A stretch of DNA of 64,000 nucleotides, taken from Dryomyza anilis. Its lineage: Eukaryota > Arthropoda > Insecta > Diptera > Dryomyzidae. The stretch is from assembly GCA_951804985.1 (NCBI GenBank), contig OX638131.1, positions 91,697,349 through 91,761,348 on the forward strand, given 5' to 3'. Positions 1-11,949 of this stretch are shown one piece after another; positions within the stretch are counted from its first letter, which is position 1, and every line of letters starts with the position of its first letter. The translations under genes were made by a program, and so were the position numbers. A model generated the notes under the pieces. It was given only the letters and a program-made list of their open reading frames with translations, had not been told where the DNA came from and did no database searches.

Positions 1-655
1 AAAAAAAAAATTAAAGAAATTAAATAATGAACAAAATTAAATAATACAAAAATTGAATAATGAAAAAATGTTGTTCGATAAATAAAAAAAGTAATACAAA
101 ATATTTGCTTATACCTTTTGAAATTATTCTGTATTTCAATATTAATGAAAACTCCTTAGAGGAAGACTAATAAATAAAAATGTATAATGCACCGAGTACT
201 CAGTGTCATAAGCAGTTCATTGCACAACATTATAGATCTTTTCACTACAACTACGGCTTGTTTGTATTTAATTTTGACACTACTTGTGCTTTGTTGTTGT
301 GAGCAACACAATCATTTCGTTTTCAGTACATGTCTTGAAGTAAAATAAATGTCTTGAAGTGAAGTTTCAAATCCTTTGCAGATGTCTAATTAATAAGAAA
401 CATATTTGAGAGAATACATAATTAGCTATAACTTTTAAATAAATACAGAATGCAGTAAAAATAAATGTAAATGTAGTTTTTATCTAAATTTTATATCAAT
501 AGAAAATGTAGTAAAAATTAATGCATAGGCTGTATTGTTTACAATTTTCTTAAAGATAAATAAATTTCAGAACGTATAAAATATGCAAAATGTAGTTATT
601 TTCAATACAAACGTTCTATATTTGTTTATGTACTTTATTTGCATTAAAAAACAAC
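1..655. other. AT-rich intergenic DNA, no gene seen
   Basis: No open frame of note and no recognisable repeat boundary. The stretch contains loose reiterations of short words such as AATGTAGTAAAAAT and a duplicated ATGTCTTGAAGT near 329-361, nothing more. Confidence 0.6.
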
Positions 656-657
656 TA

Positions 658-1794
658 AAGGGTTTTTCAATAAGAGCGCTACAAACGTTTTTTTAAATAA
701 AACAAAAACGGTTTTGGATATCAATGAAATTCTTTATTCCTGTAAAAGTACGTTCGATGCCATATTGTATGGAACTCGACTTCTTTTGCATGGCCACCAC
801 GGGCACGCTTGCAGAACTCCATACGCTGAACCCAATTTTCGACGGTTTTCAAGCATAAATCGGCCGATACTGCTGCAATTTCACGTTCGATATTCCTACG
901 AAGTTCATCAATCGTCGCTGGCTTGTTGACGTAGCCCCACAGGAAATAGTCTAACGGCGTCAAATCGCACGACCGCGGCCAATCGACTGGACCATTTCGT
1001 GAGATAACACGTTTTCCAATAAATTGATTGTGGCATTCGCTGTGTGGCTTGTGGCGCCGTCCTGTTGGCACCACATGTCCTCCAAGTCCATATCATCCAA
1101 TTGGGGCCAATTCGGTTATCATTGAACGTTAGCGATTCCCATTCACAGTAACGTGACGGTCTTGATCATCACGGAAGAAGTACGGCCCATAAACCGCATC
1201 AAACCGCAATTTTTTCGGGATGCAATTATGACTCATGGAGTACGTGTGGATTGCTGTCTGACCAATAACGCATATTTTGATGAGCCACATCGATGAAGAT
1301 GATTTTTCAATGAATTTCCGAATCATTTTCACGTTGTTGCTCAGCCCAATTCAAGAATATACGACGCTTATGGTGTCACAGAGATGCCCAACGCTTGAGA
1401 ACGACGCGTGAGAGACACATTTGGGCTTTCTTCAACTGAAGCCTCAGCGGTAGGAATATTCTCGACACTACGGGCACTTCTTTGTCTCACTGGCACGGGA
1501 ACATTTTGTACTGTGTCTGTGGATTCAAATTTTTCCACTAGACGCTCAATTGTTGATCTGCTAGGACGATTATGACGACCATAAATTGGACGTAGCGCTC
1601 TTAACGTTGAAGCCACTGATTCCGAATTTCGGTAGTAAATTTTAATAATTTCGGCTCGTTGTTGGCTCGTATATCTTTCCATCATGAAATGGCAAACCTT
1701 ACTGAAGAGAAATGTCAAAAGAGCGGCAAGAAATATGGCGTCGTTTGCTGTCCCTGTCGCTCTACTTTTGTAGCGTCCCATTTGAAAAACCCTT
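658..1794 (-). mobile_element. Mariner-like DNA transposon, nearly full length, decayed
   Basis: The ends form an imperfect terminal inverted repeat beginning AAGGGTTTTTCAA, with GCGCTACAAA inside the left end and GACGCTACAAAAGTAGAGCG in the complement of the right end. The element is flanked by TA on both sides (656-657 and 1795-1796), the target duplication of the Tc1/mariner superfamily. Its 1137 bp suit a mariner-type element with one transposase gene, which reads on the minus strand and is broken. Three shorter relatives with the same ends lie at 6944, 33842 and 34943. Confidence 0.85.
721..1685 (-). pseudogene. Mariner-type transposase pseudogene
   Basis: The family performs cut-and-paste transposition in the nucleus through a DDD/DDE catalytic core. 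Three minus-strand frames carry successive parts. The N-terminal part starts at the Met pair at 1685 (MMERYTSQQRAEIIKIYYRN) and has the helix-turn-helix character of the first DNA-binding domain. The middle part (1129-1332) has the RFDAVYGPYFFRDDQD segment. The C-terminal part (721-1074) has SCDLTPLDYFLWG, which matches the third catalytic Asp block, and ends in RARGGHAKEVEFHT. The second catalytic Asp block (QQDGATSHTA) is in another frame (908-1096), because about 13 bp are missing relative to the copy at 6944. The first Asp block (FSDEAHF) is missing or disrupted near 1290-1340. The copy cannot encode an intact enzyme. Spacing between the second and third Asp, judged from two copies, is about 35 residues, close to the mariner pattern. 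Confidence 0.85.
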
Positions 1795-2173
1795 TACATC
1801 AAGACCATAAAAACAAACTGAACTTAAACATAATATAATCCTATTTATGACTTTTATCCACATAATACAACATCGTTTTTTATATGTCATAATATCTATC
1901 AACTTCAGGCAAATTGGCTATTCTAAATTTAAATTAATTATTTATTTATTATGATCATACAAACAATAAATAATAAATTTATTATCTCCTTTAAAATATC
2001 CCAGTTTAACTGCAATTTAGTATGTTGCACTTCAATTAATTTTCACAAATTTATTACAACGATTAGCAGCAACATTTTTCAATAAATACTGCAAACAAAT
2101 GAGACCTATATCAATAAAAACGAAACTATATAGTATAAGAGACACTCCAACCTATCGCAGAAGAAGAGGACAC

Positions 2174-2591
2174 TTACTTGTCTGAACTAAAGACTTTATT
2201 GGCCAAATTGTGCACTAACATTAACCCAATTATTGTCGTTCGTTGGATAAATGTGATGTTGTCGTTGTTGTTATTGTTCTTGCTATTGTAGTTGCTGATA
2301 GATGCACCTGATGTAGCAAGCAACAATAAAAACAAAATGTACGCAGCAATAACTATGACGATGATAAGAGCAAAAGAAGCTGCTATAAAGGCAAAAACAT
2401 TTATAGCAACAACATTCATATCTACTACATTCAAAGCAACAACATTCACCAAAAGAACAACAATCTGTTCATCCCGCTGCTTGACTGAAGCTCATACTAC
2501 AAATGTTGCTGATGATGATGTTGCTGCTGTTGCTGTCGCCGCCAGTCCGTACAAACAACATGCGTGTTTAGATGGAAAGTTGCAGCAGTAA
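2174..2591. repeat. Trinucleotide-rich low-complexity DNA
   Basis: Runs of CAA/GTT, AAC and GATGATGATG words open frames on both strands (92 residues minus, 99 residues plus). Their translations are Val/Asn/Ile-rich or Thr/Ala-rich with no domain. I read this as simple-sequence DNA, not a gene. Confidence 0.6.
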
Positions 2592-2884
2592 CATTCGCTT
2601 TCAAATTGCTTCACAAACAGGCTCAGCTCTATTTTGAGCGCCTTGACAGTTTGATGTAGCTACATTTTAGGTTTTGTATGTACCACCCACGCAACCCAGA
2701 CCTTTTTTTATGCAGTATTGGTCATCTGATCATAAAATGAAGTCTATATTCATTGCAAGTCAGTTGTTGTCGCTGGTTAATTGAAAACTCGTGCTCTGCA
2801 GCGAGAAACAAATAAGAACTATTTTATTACAGGACACCCTACACTCAAAATTAATAGTTTGTATTAACAGCTAACTCTGATTGC

Positions 2885-3250
2885 TAAGTTTTAGCAAACT
2901 TTAACTTGAGTAATTACTGCATCTTTTTATTTGACATAACGAACAGTTTGCTAGAAACTAGTGTGTACACGAACGGTTCGTACCCCTGCTAAGCAAATGT
3001 TTGGTGTAGCGAAATTGCACTAGATGGCGCTATAGTCACGAGAAATGTTTGCTGCTATCGCGTCTATAATTCGTAGATTCGTTTTTGAAAAACCATTGTT
3101 TTAAAACCAATATTTCTTCTACGAAATAATAATGTACGTATCCAAGTGTGCAATTGTTAGTGCAATGTGAATACACGACGGAAAATGTCAAATTGAATAT
3201 AATAAGTAAAAAGAAAAATAAACTAAATTTAATAAACTATATAAAAAATC
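2885..3250 (+). repeat. Dispersed repeat A, copy 1
   Basis: This stretch aligns by eye with 56240-56560. Shared words in the same order include TTTTAGCAAACTTTAAC, TTTTTATTTGACATA, GCGTCTATAATTCGTAGA and AAAACCAATATT. It is an old interspersed repeat of about 330-360 bp whose class I could not identify. The 67-residue frame at 3148-3351 lies at its edge and looks like chance. Confidence 0.65.
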
Positions 3251-3553
3251 AAAAATATAAAATTAATAATATGCGTTATTTCGTTGTACTCTTTGAATTC
3301 AATGTACTCATTCTTTTAGATACAAAAAACTTTTTTTTTGTTTATTTGTGAGTTGGCGTTAACAGCAAAAAATTAGTTAAAACAGCTAAAATTGCCTGCC
3401 CTAATAGCATAAAGTACGTTATTCAAAACAACAAACATTCGTTTCAGCAAACATTTTTGATATTTTAGCAACCTTTGTTGCTACTGTTACAGGCTCCTTA
3501 TTTTAAGTGTACAGAAAGCTATCGAAAATACCAAGTCCGGCAAGAAAAGCTTA

Positions 3554-3758
3554 CACTCAGAAAAATTACTGTAAAAATTCGTCAATATGACAGTTATTGA
3601 TACAAAAAATAAATATTTTCCTATAAATCCCAAAATAATTTTATTGTATTTAATAGTATTTTATAGTATTTAATGGTATTTGATTATTAAAATATTAATT
3701 TATAATATTCACTAACCGAAATAACGAAAATTATTGATTTCATGGTATTTTTTCTGTG
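3554..3758. mobile_element. Short MITE with CAC(T)CAGAAAAA ends
   Basis: A 205-bp AT-rich element with inverted ends CACTCAGAAAAA on the left and TTTTTTCTGTG on the right, flanked by TA at 3552-3553 and 3759-3760. The TA duplication and end type suggest a Tc1/mariner-related MITE. Its ends resemble, but its interior does not match, the abundant CACACAG family elsewhere in this window. A similar left end without a clear partner is at about 12711. Confidence 0.6.
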
Positions 3759-4129
3759 TATACTTACTGAAGTAGGAAATAACAAGTGTTATGTATAGAG
3801 AGAGACTATTTGAAATATGAAATGAACAGATTTTATTCTTTAAACAAAACTATGATTTCCGATTGAGTTGCGATTAAAATATTAAAATTGGTCAATAAGA
3901 AGCGTACCATCAGTTCAATAATATTCAAACTGTTAATACAATACCATACCTTTTATAATGTATTCTTTTAATGAAAATAAGCAAAACCTAAAAATATTGA
4001 ATGACATGTATTATTAATTTTATGGTATAGTCGAATTACACTTCCTAATAATTTATTAAAACAAAATTTATTTTATATATTTTTTTAATTGAATGTAGAT
4101 ATTGAAAATTACTTTTAAAAAATCATACA

Positions 4130-5175
4130 CATAAAAAGACACTTTTCGGTGCAAAAGGTAATATATATATAATGTTCGCTACAGTTTCCACGCTTATTAT
4201 TATAGGGCGAACCAATTAAATCAATAGTATTTATTCTATTAAAAATAATAATATTGATATATTTAAATTTATGGTACTAAATTTTTCGAATACTGTCAAA
4301 TTAATTAAAAAAAACTTTTAATTTAAAAATAAAAAACTATTAATACATGAACCATAAGATCAATGATCGTACCAAATACTTAATGGGACATTTCAAATAA
4401 AAATACACTTTCCGGTGCAAAAGTTAATAACACATTTAATGTTCGCTTCACGTTTATTATTATAGGGGGAAACCATTAAAACAATAGTATTTATTCTATT
4501 AAAAATAATAATATTGAAATATTTAAATTTATGGTACTAAATTTTTCGAATACTGTCAAATTAATTAAAAAAAAACTTTAATTTAAAAAGAAAAAACTAT
4601 TAATACATGAACCATAAGATCAATGGTCGTACCAAGTATTTAATGGGACATTTTGAATAAAAATACACATTTCGGTGCAAAAGTAATAACACATTTAATG
4701 TTTGCTTCAGTTTCACACGTTTATTTTTATAGGGGGAAACCATAAAAACAATAGTATTTATTTTATTAAAAATACCAATATTGAAATATGTTACTAAATT
4801 ATATTACTAAATTTTTAAAATACTATCGAATTAATTAGAAAACTTAATTTAAAAAGAAAAAACTATTAATACATGAACCATAAGATCAATGGTCGTACCA
4901 AGTACTTAATGGGACATTTTGAATAAAAATACACATTTCGGTGCAAAAGATCATAACACATTTAATGTTCGCATCAGTTTCCAAGTTTATTTTTATAGTG
5001 AGAAACCATAAAAACAATAGTATTTATTCTATTAAAAATAACAATATTGAAATATTTAAATTTATGGTACTAAATAATACTGTAATTGAAAAAACTTTTA
5101 ATTTAAAAAGAAAAAACTATTAATACATGAACCATAAAATCAATGGTCGTACCATTAGGGACTTAATTTGACATT
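4130..5175. repeat. Tandem array, four units of about 264 bp
   Basis: The word CGGTGCAAAAG recurs at 4147, 4413, 4673 and 4939, giving periods of 266, 260 and 266 bp. Each unit carries AATAGTATTTATTCTATTAAAAAT, TTTATGGTACTAAAT, TACATGAACCATAAGATCAATG and TAATGGGACATTT in the same order. The last unit ends near GACTTAATTTGACATT at 5160-5175. The units are diverged and AT-rich, and no coding frame crosses the array. Confidence 0.85.
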
Positions 5176-5179
5176 ATCT

Positions 5180-6940
5180 TCTGATTTGCTCAGCTCTTGC
5201 TCAAATCAATTTGAATGCAACTAAATTTTCAATACTGTGTATTGACCACGTATTTCACAAATTTTTCACACCTCTACACATTTAATTCAATTACAATGCA
5301 TAATGGTAATAATAATAATCAAATCAATACTTAATATTACTGGTCATTTAAATCAATTGCGATGAAATTAAAGGAAGCCAAACAGGACTGTAATCGGTAC
5401 TACACCCACAGAAAAGATATAAGTTCTTCCCACCCATACCAAAACATAATTCAACTGTACAAACATCCAACAGATATAGAAATGAAGTTAAAGGGAGACT
5501 GACTAAATGACAATATAATGATTGCAAATGAATGCCAGAAACCACTTTTTGATTTATTAGCCATCATGGATGGATAACAAAACCAAAAACAAATAGAAAT
5601 GGACAAGAAATGTACTGAGAGAGAAGTGAATTAAAAGAATATGGTAAATGAAAAGGTATAGCAGATGGTAATGCATATAAAGCAGGAGTCGCGAACTAAC
5701 ATAAGAAAAAAAAGTAAAATGTCCAAAGAAAAAAAAGAGGTTTGAAAGTTCATAAAAAATAGTTTTAATAAAACATAATTTGGTCAATGCAAGTCGGGTC
5801 AAAACTTAAACTTTAATGTGTATTTATTCTTTTTTTTAATATTATTTTAAATAAGAATCTGAATATCGGAAAAATAAAACGTCTTAGCAATATTTATAAA
5901 TACCTCATTTATCAACTGATCTCATTTATAAAATATACCTTCAAATAAAAACTAAATCTTTCCACTTAACTTGTAGTCACCCTCCTTTAGTATATTTGTT
6001 TCGGACATATTTATTTATGGTTTTGTTAATATAGATGAGTGTCTCAAGTGTAAAACAAAAATCAACAAAGACCAACCAATAGACGGACAAACCAAACAAA
6101 TAGTCACGACAACTTGAAAGACATACAGACCAACTCAAGATATCATCAAGTCTCGAACACATAGTACAAAGGACGGACATGGACAAAAGTAAAACAGGCT
6201 AATAAATCTAGATGGCCAATGCATAACTAATAAATATTTCCACACAGCTAATACAAAACAATTAAGAATGCATTAAATGTCGAACATAAAGGGCGTCAAT
6301 CGAATAGAGAGAATTGGGAAGAGGGTGTCAGAAAAAGGAAGGGAGAGAAAGAGATAATTGGTGGTGCTCAATTATTATGGACTGTAGCAAAAAGGGAAAG
6401 GACTCCGGACCTCCGTAGTGTGCCCGAATAATTGTTTTAAATAGTTTCACATGCATTTTGCAGGCAATTATTTGTTGTATTTGTGGAAATGTCAATGGGA
6501 GTGAGACAGAACAATTTCGGTTGTTCGGTACAGTGTTGGTCAGGGTCTGCATTTGACATTTAATATGAGTGCAAAAGGTGTAAACATGTGTGTAAATAAC
6601 TGAGGGTATGTGTATGTGTGTGTGTGAGTGTGAGTGATTTTGCATTTTGATTGTTGTTATTTACACGCCTGTCAAACATGACATTTTATGTTTTAGCGTT
6701 GATTTAATGCACTGGGCTGACAGGACAACCGAACGAACGAACGGACCGACAAAAGGACAGACAGATAATTGTGCTTTTGTTGTTGTATAAAATTATTTAT
6801 TAGCAAATTTAAACAATGGCGTTAATTGCATGTACAGAAATATATATGAAAAGGAGTATGGTATTTAAGGATATTTAAGATGTTTTATTAAAATTTAATC
6901 ACAAGCTAATTTAAAGCATGAAATTATAGTAGTTAATAGT
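5180..6940. other. No gene seen; a GT-rich tract near the end
   Basis: Several minus-strand frames of 65-105 codons lie here (5348-5545, 5557-5802, 5977-6186, 6328-6645). None has a recognisable domain, and the translations are Leu/Phe-rich or Ser/His-rich as expected from A-rich DNA. Simple tracts occur at 6605-6640 (GT/GTGA) and 6728-6768 (CGAA/GACA words). Confidence 0.5.
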
Positions 6941-6943
6941 GTA

Positions 6944-7675
6944 AAGGGTTTTTCCATAAGAGCCGCTACAAATAAAACAAAAACAGTTTTGGATATCAAT
7001 GAAATTCTTTATTCCTGTAAAAGTACGTTCGATGCCATTATGTATGGAACTCGATTTCTTTTGCATGGCCACCACGGGCTCACTTGCAGAAGTCGACTGG
7101 ATCATTTCGTGAGATAACACGTTCTCCAAACTTGGTTTCCAATAAATTGATTGTGGCATTCGCTGTGTGGCTTGTGGCGCCGTCCTGTTGGAACCACATG
7201 TCCTCCAAGTCGATATCATCCAACTGGGGCCAAAAATATTCGGTTATCATTGAACGGTAGCGATTCCCATTCACAATAACGTGCGGGTCTTGATCATCAC
7301 GGAAGAAGTACGGCCCAATGACGCCGCCGGCCCATAAACCGCACCAAACCGTAATTTTTTCGGGATGCAATGATGACTCATGGAGTACGTGTGGATTGAT
7401 GTCTGACCAATAATGCATATTTTGTTTATTGACGAAGCCATTCAGCCAGAAATGAGCCTCATCGCTGAAGATGATTTTTCGAATTTTTATTACCGAATTT
7501 CGGTAGTAAATTTTAAATATTTCGACTCATTGTTGGCTCGTATATCTTTCCATCATGAAATGGCAAACCTTAATGAAGAGAAATGTCAAAATAGCGGCAA
7601 AAAATATGGCGTCGTTTGCTGTCCCTGTCGCTCTACTTTTGTAGCGTCCCTGTTGAAAAACCCTTTATGCTTGAA
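6944..7675 (-). mobile_element. Mariner-like element, internally deleted copy
   Basis: It has the same ends as the element at 658 (AAGGGTTTTTCCAT at left; complement of GACGCTACAAAAGTAGAGCG at right) with TA at 6942-6943 and 7676-7677. At 732 bp it lacks about 400 bp of the longer copy: most of the N-terminal DNA-binding region and the C-terminal part holding the third catalytic Asp. Confidence 0.85.
7030..7560 (-). pseudogene. Mariner-type transposase pseudogene, core fragment
   Basis: A catalytic-core fragment of a cut-and-paste transposase. On the minus strand the DNA at about 7418-7475 encodes IIFSDEAHFWLNGFVNKQ, the first catalytic Asp block. The frame 7080-7418 then continues through VWCGLWAGGVIGPYFFRDDQD to WFQQDGATSHTANATINLL, the second Asp block. 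The frame passes from the PVD segment straight into FCK, so the part with the third Asp has been deleted. The N-terminal DNA-binding region is mostly gone: only YYRNS-like codons near 7490-7510 and the start near 7556 remain. It is not functional, but it preserves the middle of the protein better than the copy at 721-1685. Confidence 0.8.
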
Positions 7676-7689
7676 AAAGACCGCCATAT

Positions 7690-8134
7690 AAAATGTAACC
7701 TTACTTTAAATGGGCATAAAAATAGAAAAATAATTGTGGGCGGATCAAGCAAATGTTTTTGGGCACGTATTTACCGTTACATTTTTATAATATGTTTTTA
7801 TTTTTATAACTATATCTTTGATACTTTAAGTGATATGAGTTCCTGAAGACTAAACAAATATCTTGTATGGGAGTTGGGTGAGTCCGTTGACCGATTTGGC
7901 GCATTGTTCGATTTTTCATAAATATAGCAAAAATATTTATCAATACAATTAATTTTTAATTGTTTCTTCGCCGTGTTAATAAAGTATTAATAAAATATTG
8001 GCGCCGTTTCTGCTACAACCGATACTGCAGTTGAATTGAATAATAATTGGTTTCTACAAATGAATGTTAAACCAGTTGGGAAGGTTAGATCACATGGGAA
8101 ATTTTAAATTAGGTGTAATTATGATAGTTAGGAT
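7690..8134. other. No gene seen
   Basis: AT-rich DNA. Around 7945-7970 the sequence CAATACAATTAATTTTTAAT is the complement of a word in the repeat at 10530-10800, so an old dispersed repeat probably reaches this point. Confidence 0.4.
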
Positions 8135-8791
8135 TATCAAAATTATAGTCGATCTAAGCCGACTATAAATACCCTACACATATGTGTGGTTACCATTCAA
8201 AGTGATATATAGGTCACCAGGGTATACGAATCCTGAAAATAACTACAAACATTCAATCGCTGAAGAATTTCCATTCATTTGATACCCATATTTACATATG
8301 GGTAGGTGTACCGAATTTCGATTTCTTTTTTGGTGAACCACAAAAGCCGGAAAACATTATTATCATGTATTTGAGCATGATATCAATATATATTTGACCA
8401 AAAAAGTTTACCTAAGCACGTATACAGTAAAATTGATCTGTATATGTAAATTTTATATGAGGTATTTGAACATAAGTGGTCGGATCATAGGTCACAATGG
8501 ACCGATCTCGCCAATTTTTTCGCACATACAGCGTAGGTATATTAGTAATCTAAGTTATAAGTTTCATTTATCTAGCTCTTCAATTTTAAAAGTCTTAGGG
8601 ATTTCAACAGACAGACAGACAGACATACAGACGGACAGACAGACGGACAGACGGACATCGCTAAATCGACTCAGGAGGTCATGCTGATCAAGAATATATA
8701 TACTTTTCCATACCGGAGATGCTTCCTTCTGGGTGTTACAAACGGCGTACCAAACTGAATATACCCTTTCACTCTTAGTGTAGGGTATAAT
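8135..8791 (+). mobile_element. Helentron-associated element (mini-me/DINE-1 type), copy 1
   Basis: The left end has a short palindrome (TATAGTCG, then CGACTATA, 8142-8168) followed by a TACCCTACAC word. The right part has a CAGA/CGGA microsatellite (8608-8657), a conserved block with ATCGACTCAGGAGGTCATG and CTGATCAAGAATATATATAC, a CTTCCTTCTGGGTGTTACA core, and a terminal ATACCCTTTCACTCTTAGTG. These are the known hallmarks of mini-me and DINE-1-like non-autonomous elements of flies, which belong with Helentrons (rolling-circle). Such elements have no coding capacity; the 97-codon frame at 8394-8687 simply crosses the microsatellite. Confidence 0.75.
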
Positions 8792-8872
8792 GAAAGTTTG
8801 AATTCGATCCGCCCTACTGTGCAGTGAATTTAAAACTGTGTACTGGCTGTAAAACTGTGTTTTTTGTATATT

Positions 8873-9201
8873 CTATAATAATATAATAGTTTGGCTCTAC
8901 AGTCCTATATAGAACTTCGACCGAGCTCTCTCACCATTTTGAGCTGTGCGTGTTATATTTGTACTCAAAGTGGTGGGACCTACAGTTTATTGCCGAATCC
9001 GAACGGCGGGTGAGAGCTTTTCATAGGCAATGGTTTTACTCTCGTAGGTTTGCCATTTACTGACTTTGCCATTTACTGACGAGAGGTAGCGCGGTATAGA
9101 AAAATGTTTTCTATGAAAAGATGTTGTTAGCCCCAGTCCAGGCTTGAACCGGGGACCTTTCGGCTCGCAGTACAACGCACTAACCACTGAGCTACCGCGG
9201 C
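8873..9201 (-). mobile_element. tRNA-derived SINE, copy 1 (best tRNA-like head)
   Basis: On the minus strand the element starts with a 72-nt tRNA-like head (9201 to 9130) opening GCCGCGGTAGCTCAGTGG. An A box (TAGCTCAGTGG, 9184-9194) and a B box (GGTTCAAGCCT, 9140-9150) would form an internal RNA polymerase III promoter. A unique body follows (ACCCGCCGTTCGGATTCGGC, CCACTTTGAGTACAAATATA) and the 3' end is CCAAACTATTATATTATT. It does not encode protein and would need a LINE partner to move. Five further copies or fragments lie at 30216, 30921, 49948, 50551 and 62600, and a related head is at 19222. Confidence 0.85.
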
Positions 9202-9426
9202 TACATGTATATGTATATGCTATATATGTATATATTTTAGCATATATACCAACCCATAAATGATTTGATTTATACTATTAAATATTAATAAAATTAATTA
9301 TTTTGTTTCAATTAATCTCAACTTCTATATTTACGTTCAGTTGCTAAATTCTATTTTTTCTGAGTGGCTCCTAAGAGACGTTACAATATCCGCACAAATT
9401 GTATATACCTTGCTTCCACACAATTT

Positions 9427-9564
9427 TTATACCCTACACCTATGAGGTACAGGGTATATTAACTTTGTGCATATATTGTAACGCCCCTTAGGAGGCGTGT
9501 CCGGTATGGAAAAGTATATATATTCTTGATCAGCATCACTATCCGAGTCCGTTTAGCCATGTCC

Positions 9565-9604
<40 letters not shown>

Positions 9605-10212
9605 TGCTGTCTTGCTGTCCGAATACAGAATAACTTGAGAAATACTGATCAGAATGCGATGAAATTTCGTCTCAATATATTTTAGCCAAAAGTAGGAACT
9701 GAGTTTGAAAATGAGCCAAATCGGTCAACGGACACGCCCACCTCCCATACAAGTCACTTTTATATAACTCTTTCGAAACTAATATTTCGAAAAGTATTCA
9801 AGGAATAGTTATAAAATTTAAAACGTATTGTTAGAATTTACCTAAAAATATGTGGTCCAAAAATGGGCGTGATCCGCCCACTTTTTTTTTTCATTATATC
9901 CCGGGTTTTCATAGTAAAAATTTGATCCGTAAATAATTAAAATCAAATCTATGAAATATTAGCCTTTCAAAATTTTAAATACAGGCGTGGTCCGCCCAAT
10001 TATATTTTTCAATTTTTTTTTTAGTTTTTTATACTTTATATAAATTTTTTAATTTATGGGGATATAAGACGTAAATTTCTGATATATGAATAATATTCTG
10101 AGGTTCAGCATAATTAAAAATTTAAAATAAAGGTATACAATTAAATATTCCTCATTAATATCTCCACCAAAGGGGTAGGGTATTCCATAGTCGGGCCCGA
10201 CCGACTATAAAA
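9427..10212 (-). mobile_element. Helentron-associated element (mini-me/DINE-1 type), copy 2
   Basis: This is the inverse orientation of the copy at 8135. Reading plus, it begins ATACCCTACACCTATGAGG, then TTCTTGATCAGCATCAC, a (GTCT)n tract at 9561-9603, GGTCAACGGACACGCCCACC, GGGCGTGATCCGCCCAC, and ends with the GGTAGGGTATTCCATAG and CCGACTATAAAAA hairpin region. The GGGCGTG..CCGCCCAC word is typical of fly members of this family. The element is non-coding. Confidence 0.75.
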
Positions 10213-10529
10213 ATCCGCCCCATGTGACCGAACTTACCCATGTGACCTAACTTTCCCAACTCGTTTTCATTCAGTTAATTAAAAAATAGTGTTATAAATT
10301 TTTGTGAAAGTACATCAAATATACTTTTCTGATGATGAAGTGGGAAGCATAATTAAATATGCAACCATTGCCATCATCACCATTTTTGACGACGCTCTAT
10401 AAGTGTATATCATGGTATATACCAAATGGGAATAACACGTGCGCAACCAAACGCGCAAACAAAAATTCCATCGTTTGCTTGTTTGCCGGCGTTTATTTGC
10501 TGCAAGCTCGCATCGTGTGCTCAGAAACG

Positions 10530-10800
10530 TCGATTGTTAATGCAATTAATTCAATAGTCATTTCAACAAATTATTTAATTGTATTGATGCAACATAATTT
10601 ATTAACTAAGATGATTAAATATTTAATCAATACAATTAAAATAAATTCCATAGTCGTTTCAACAAATATTTTAATTGTATTAATGTAACTTTTTGTTTAT
10701 TTTCTGTTAATTTATTAATTAATATGATTAAATATTTAATCAATTCAATTGAAAGTCGCATAGACGATGAATAAATTAAAAATTAATTGTATTGATCAAA
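10530..10800. repeat. Diverged direct duplication, about 95-112 bp period
   Basis: CATAGTCGTTTCAACAAAT-like words occur at 10553 and 10648, and ATGATTAAATATTTAATCAA occurs at about 10610 and 10722. The same words recur at 48240-48330 and, inverted, near 7945. It appears to be part of an old dispersed repeat whose class I cannot assign. Confidence 0.5.
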
Positions 10801-11635
10801 TTTTTTGATATATTCAGACACATATTTTTTTCTCAGTATTTGAAGAGGCATTTATGAATTTCAGTAGTATTTGTGTGAGGTCAAACATTCCATCAAAATT
10901 GTACTAAAATTTCAATTGAACAGCACAAAGTTCAAAAATTCGATTCGAAATTGTTTATAATACATTTATCTTTCCCTTTTTTTTTTAAGGAATATTTTTA
11001 ATTAATTAGCATTGAGTAATTGATAAATTACTCAATTAATTAAAATAATAGTGCATAAAGTTGTATAGTGCAAATAAGGCTACATACTGCATAAGACTTT
11101 ATTTAACTCATTAAATATAACAAAGGAAACCACACACAAAAACGTCCTTCAATTGAAATAACCTCATTTTGAAATAATAATTTCAATTATTCGTTTATTG
11201 ATGAAAGCTAACCAAAACTATAGGGAGTATATGGTAATGTACCTCCCCATTTACTACCCACCGACTGTAGTGCCTATTAAAAAAGCATTATGATAATTAG
11301 GCTGGGACGTTTCCGCACATATTTCTGGTTCAACGATTTTCCCCAAGGGTAACATGTTATATGGTATCGTATCGTACAGTTGAGTCATGATATAATATTA
11401 TTTTAAGTATGCGTTAAATTGTAGCTAATATTGATATTAAATCTATGAAAAGATAATAATAAATAATAATAATGATTTCCAGAAAATTAACTACTACGTA
11501 ATTGTGAAATAAGAAGGTAGTGGGTAGTGACAGGGTATTTTTTCGGTGAATATTATTACTGTAATGAACGAGGCACGTGTATGCAAATATTTATTTACAA
11601 TTGTGAAGAGTTTTATATAGTGTTTCTATAATATA
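10801..11635. other. No gene seen
   Basis: AT-rich unique-looking DNA. I see no frame, inverted end or tandem structure that I can support. Confidence 0.45.
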
Positions 11636-11949
11636 CATACAAAATATAGATTTGTTGCGCCAACTAACTAACCAACCAACTTATTCGGTTCTCTCAACCG
11701 ATTAGTCGGTTGTTATTGTTAAAATGAATGGAATTGTAGTTTGTAGAGCAGCCAATTCGAACTGTTTTAGAACAATTTAGAACAGATTTAAAACAATTAG
11801 GAGTGTGACTAATATTTCAAGTGCATATGCTAATATGGCAGTTCCGCCAGCAAATTTTTAAACCATTCGATTTAACCGAATGAAGTTAGTTGGTACAACT
11901 AACTTTTTTATTCTTCAAACCTTATGCCAAAAGAGGATTTTTCTGTGGG
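11636..11949 (+). mobile_element. CACACAG-family MITE, copy 1
   Basis: A 314-bp element. Its order is shared by the other copies: end CAYACARA, GATTTGTTGCGCCAAC, CCAACTTATTCGGTTCTCTC, CGGTTGTTATTGT, GTAGTTTGTA, AATATGGCAGTTCCGCCAGC, GTTAGTTGGTACAACTAAC, ATGCCAAAAGAGGATTTTTC, end CTGTGGG. It is flanked by TA (11634-11635 and 11950-11951). The TA duplication and short inverted ends (CACACAGA/TCTGTGTG in better copies) suggest a Tc1/mariner-related MITE; there is no coding capacity. Confidence 0.8.

Noticed and set aside
9130..9201. Possible functional tRNA gene
   Set aside because: The tRNA-like head continues into a SINE body shared by several copies, so it is a SINE promoter, not a tRNA gene.
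9561..9603. GTCT repeat as an independent microsatellite locus
   Set aside because: It is the built-in microsatellite of a Helentron-associated element.
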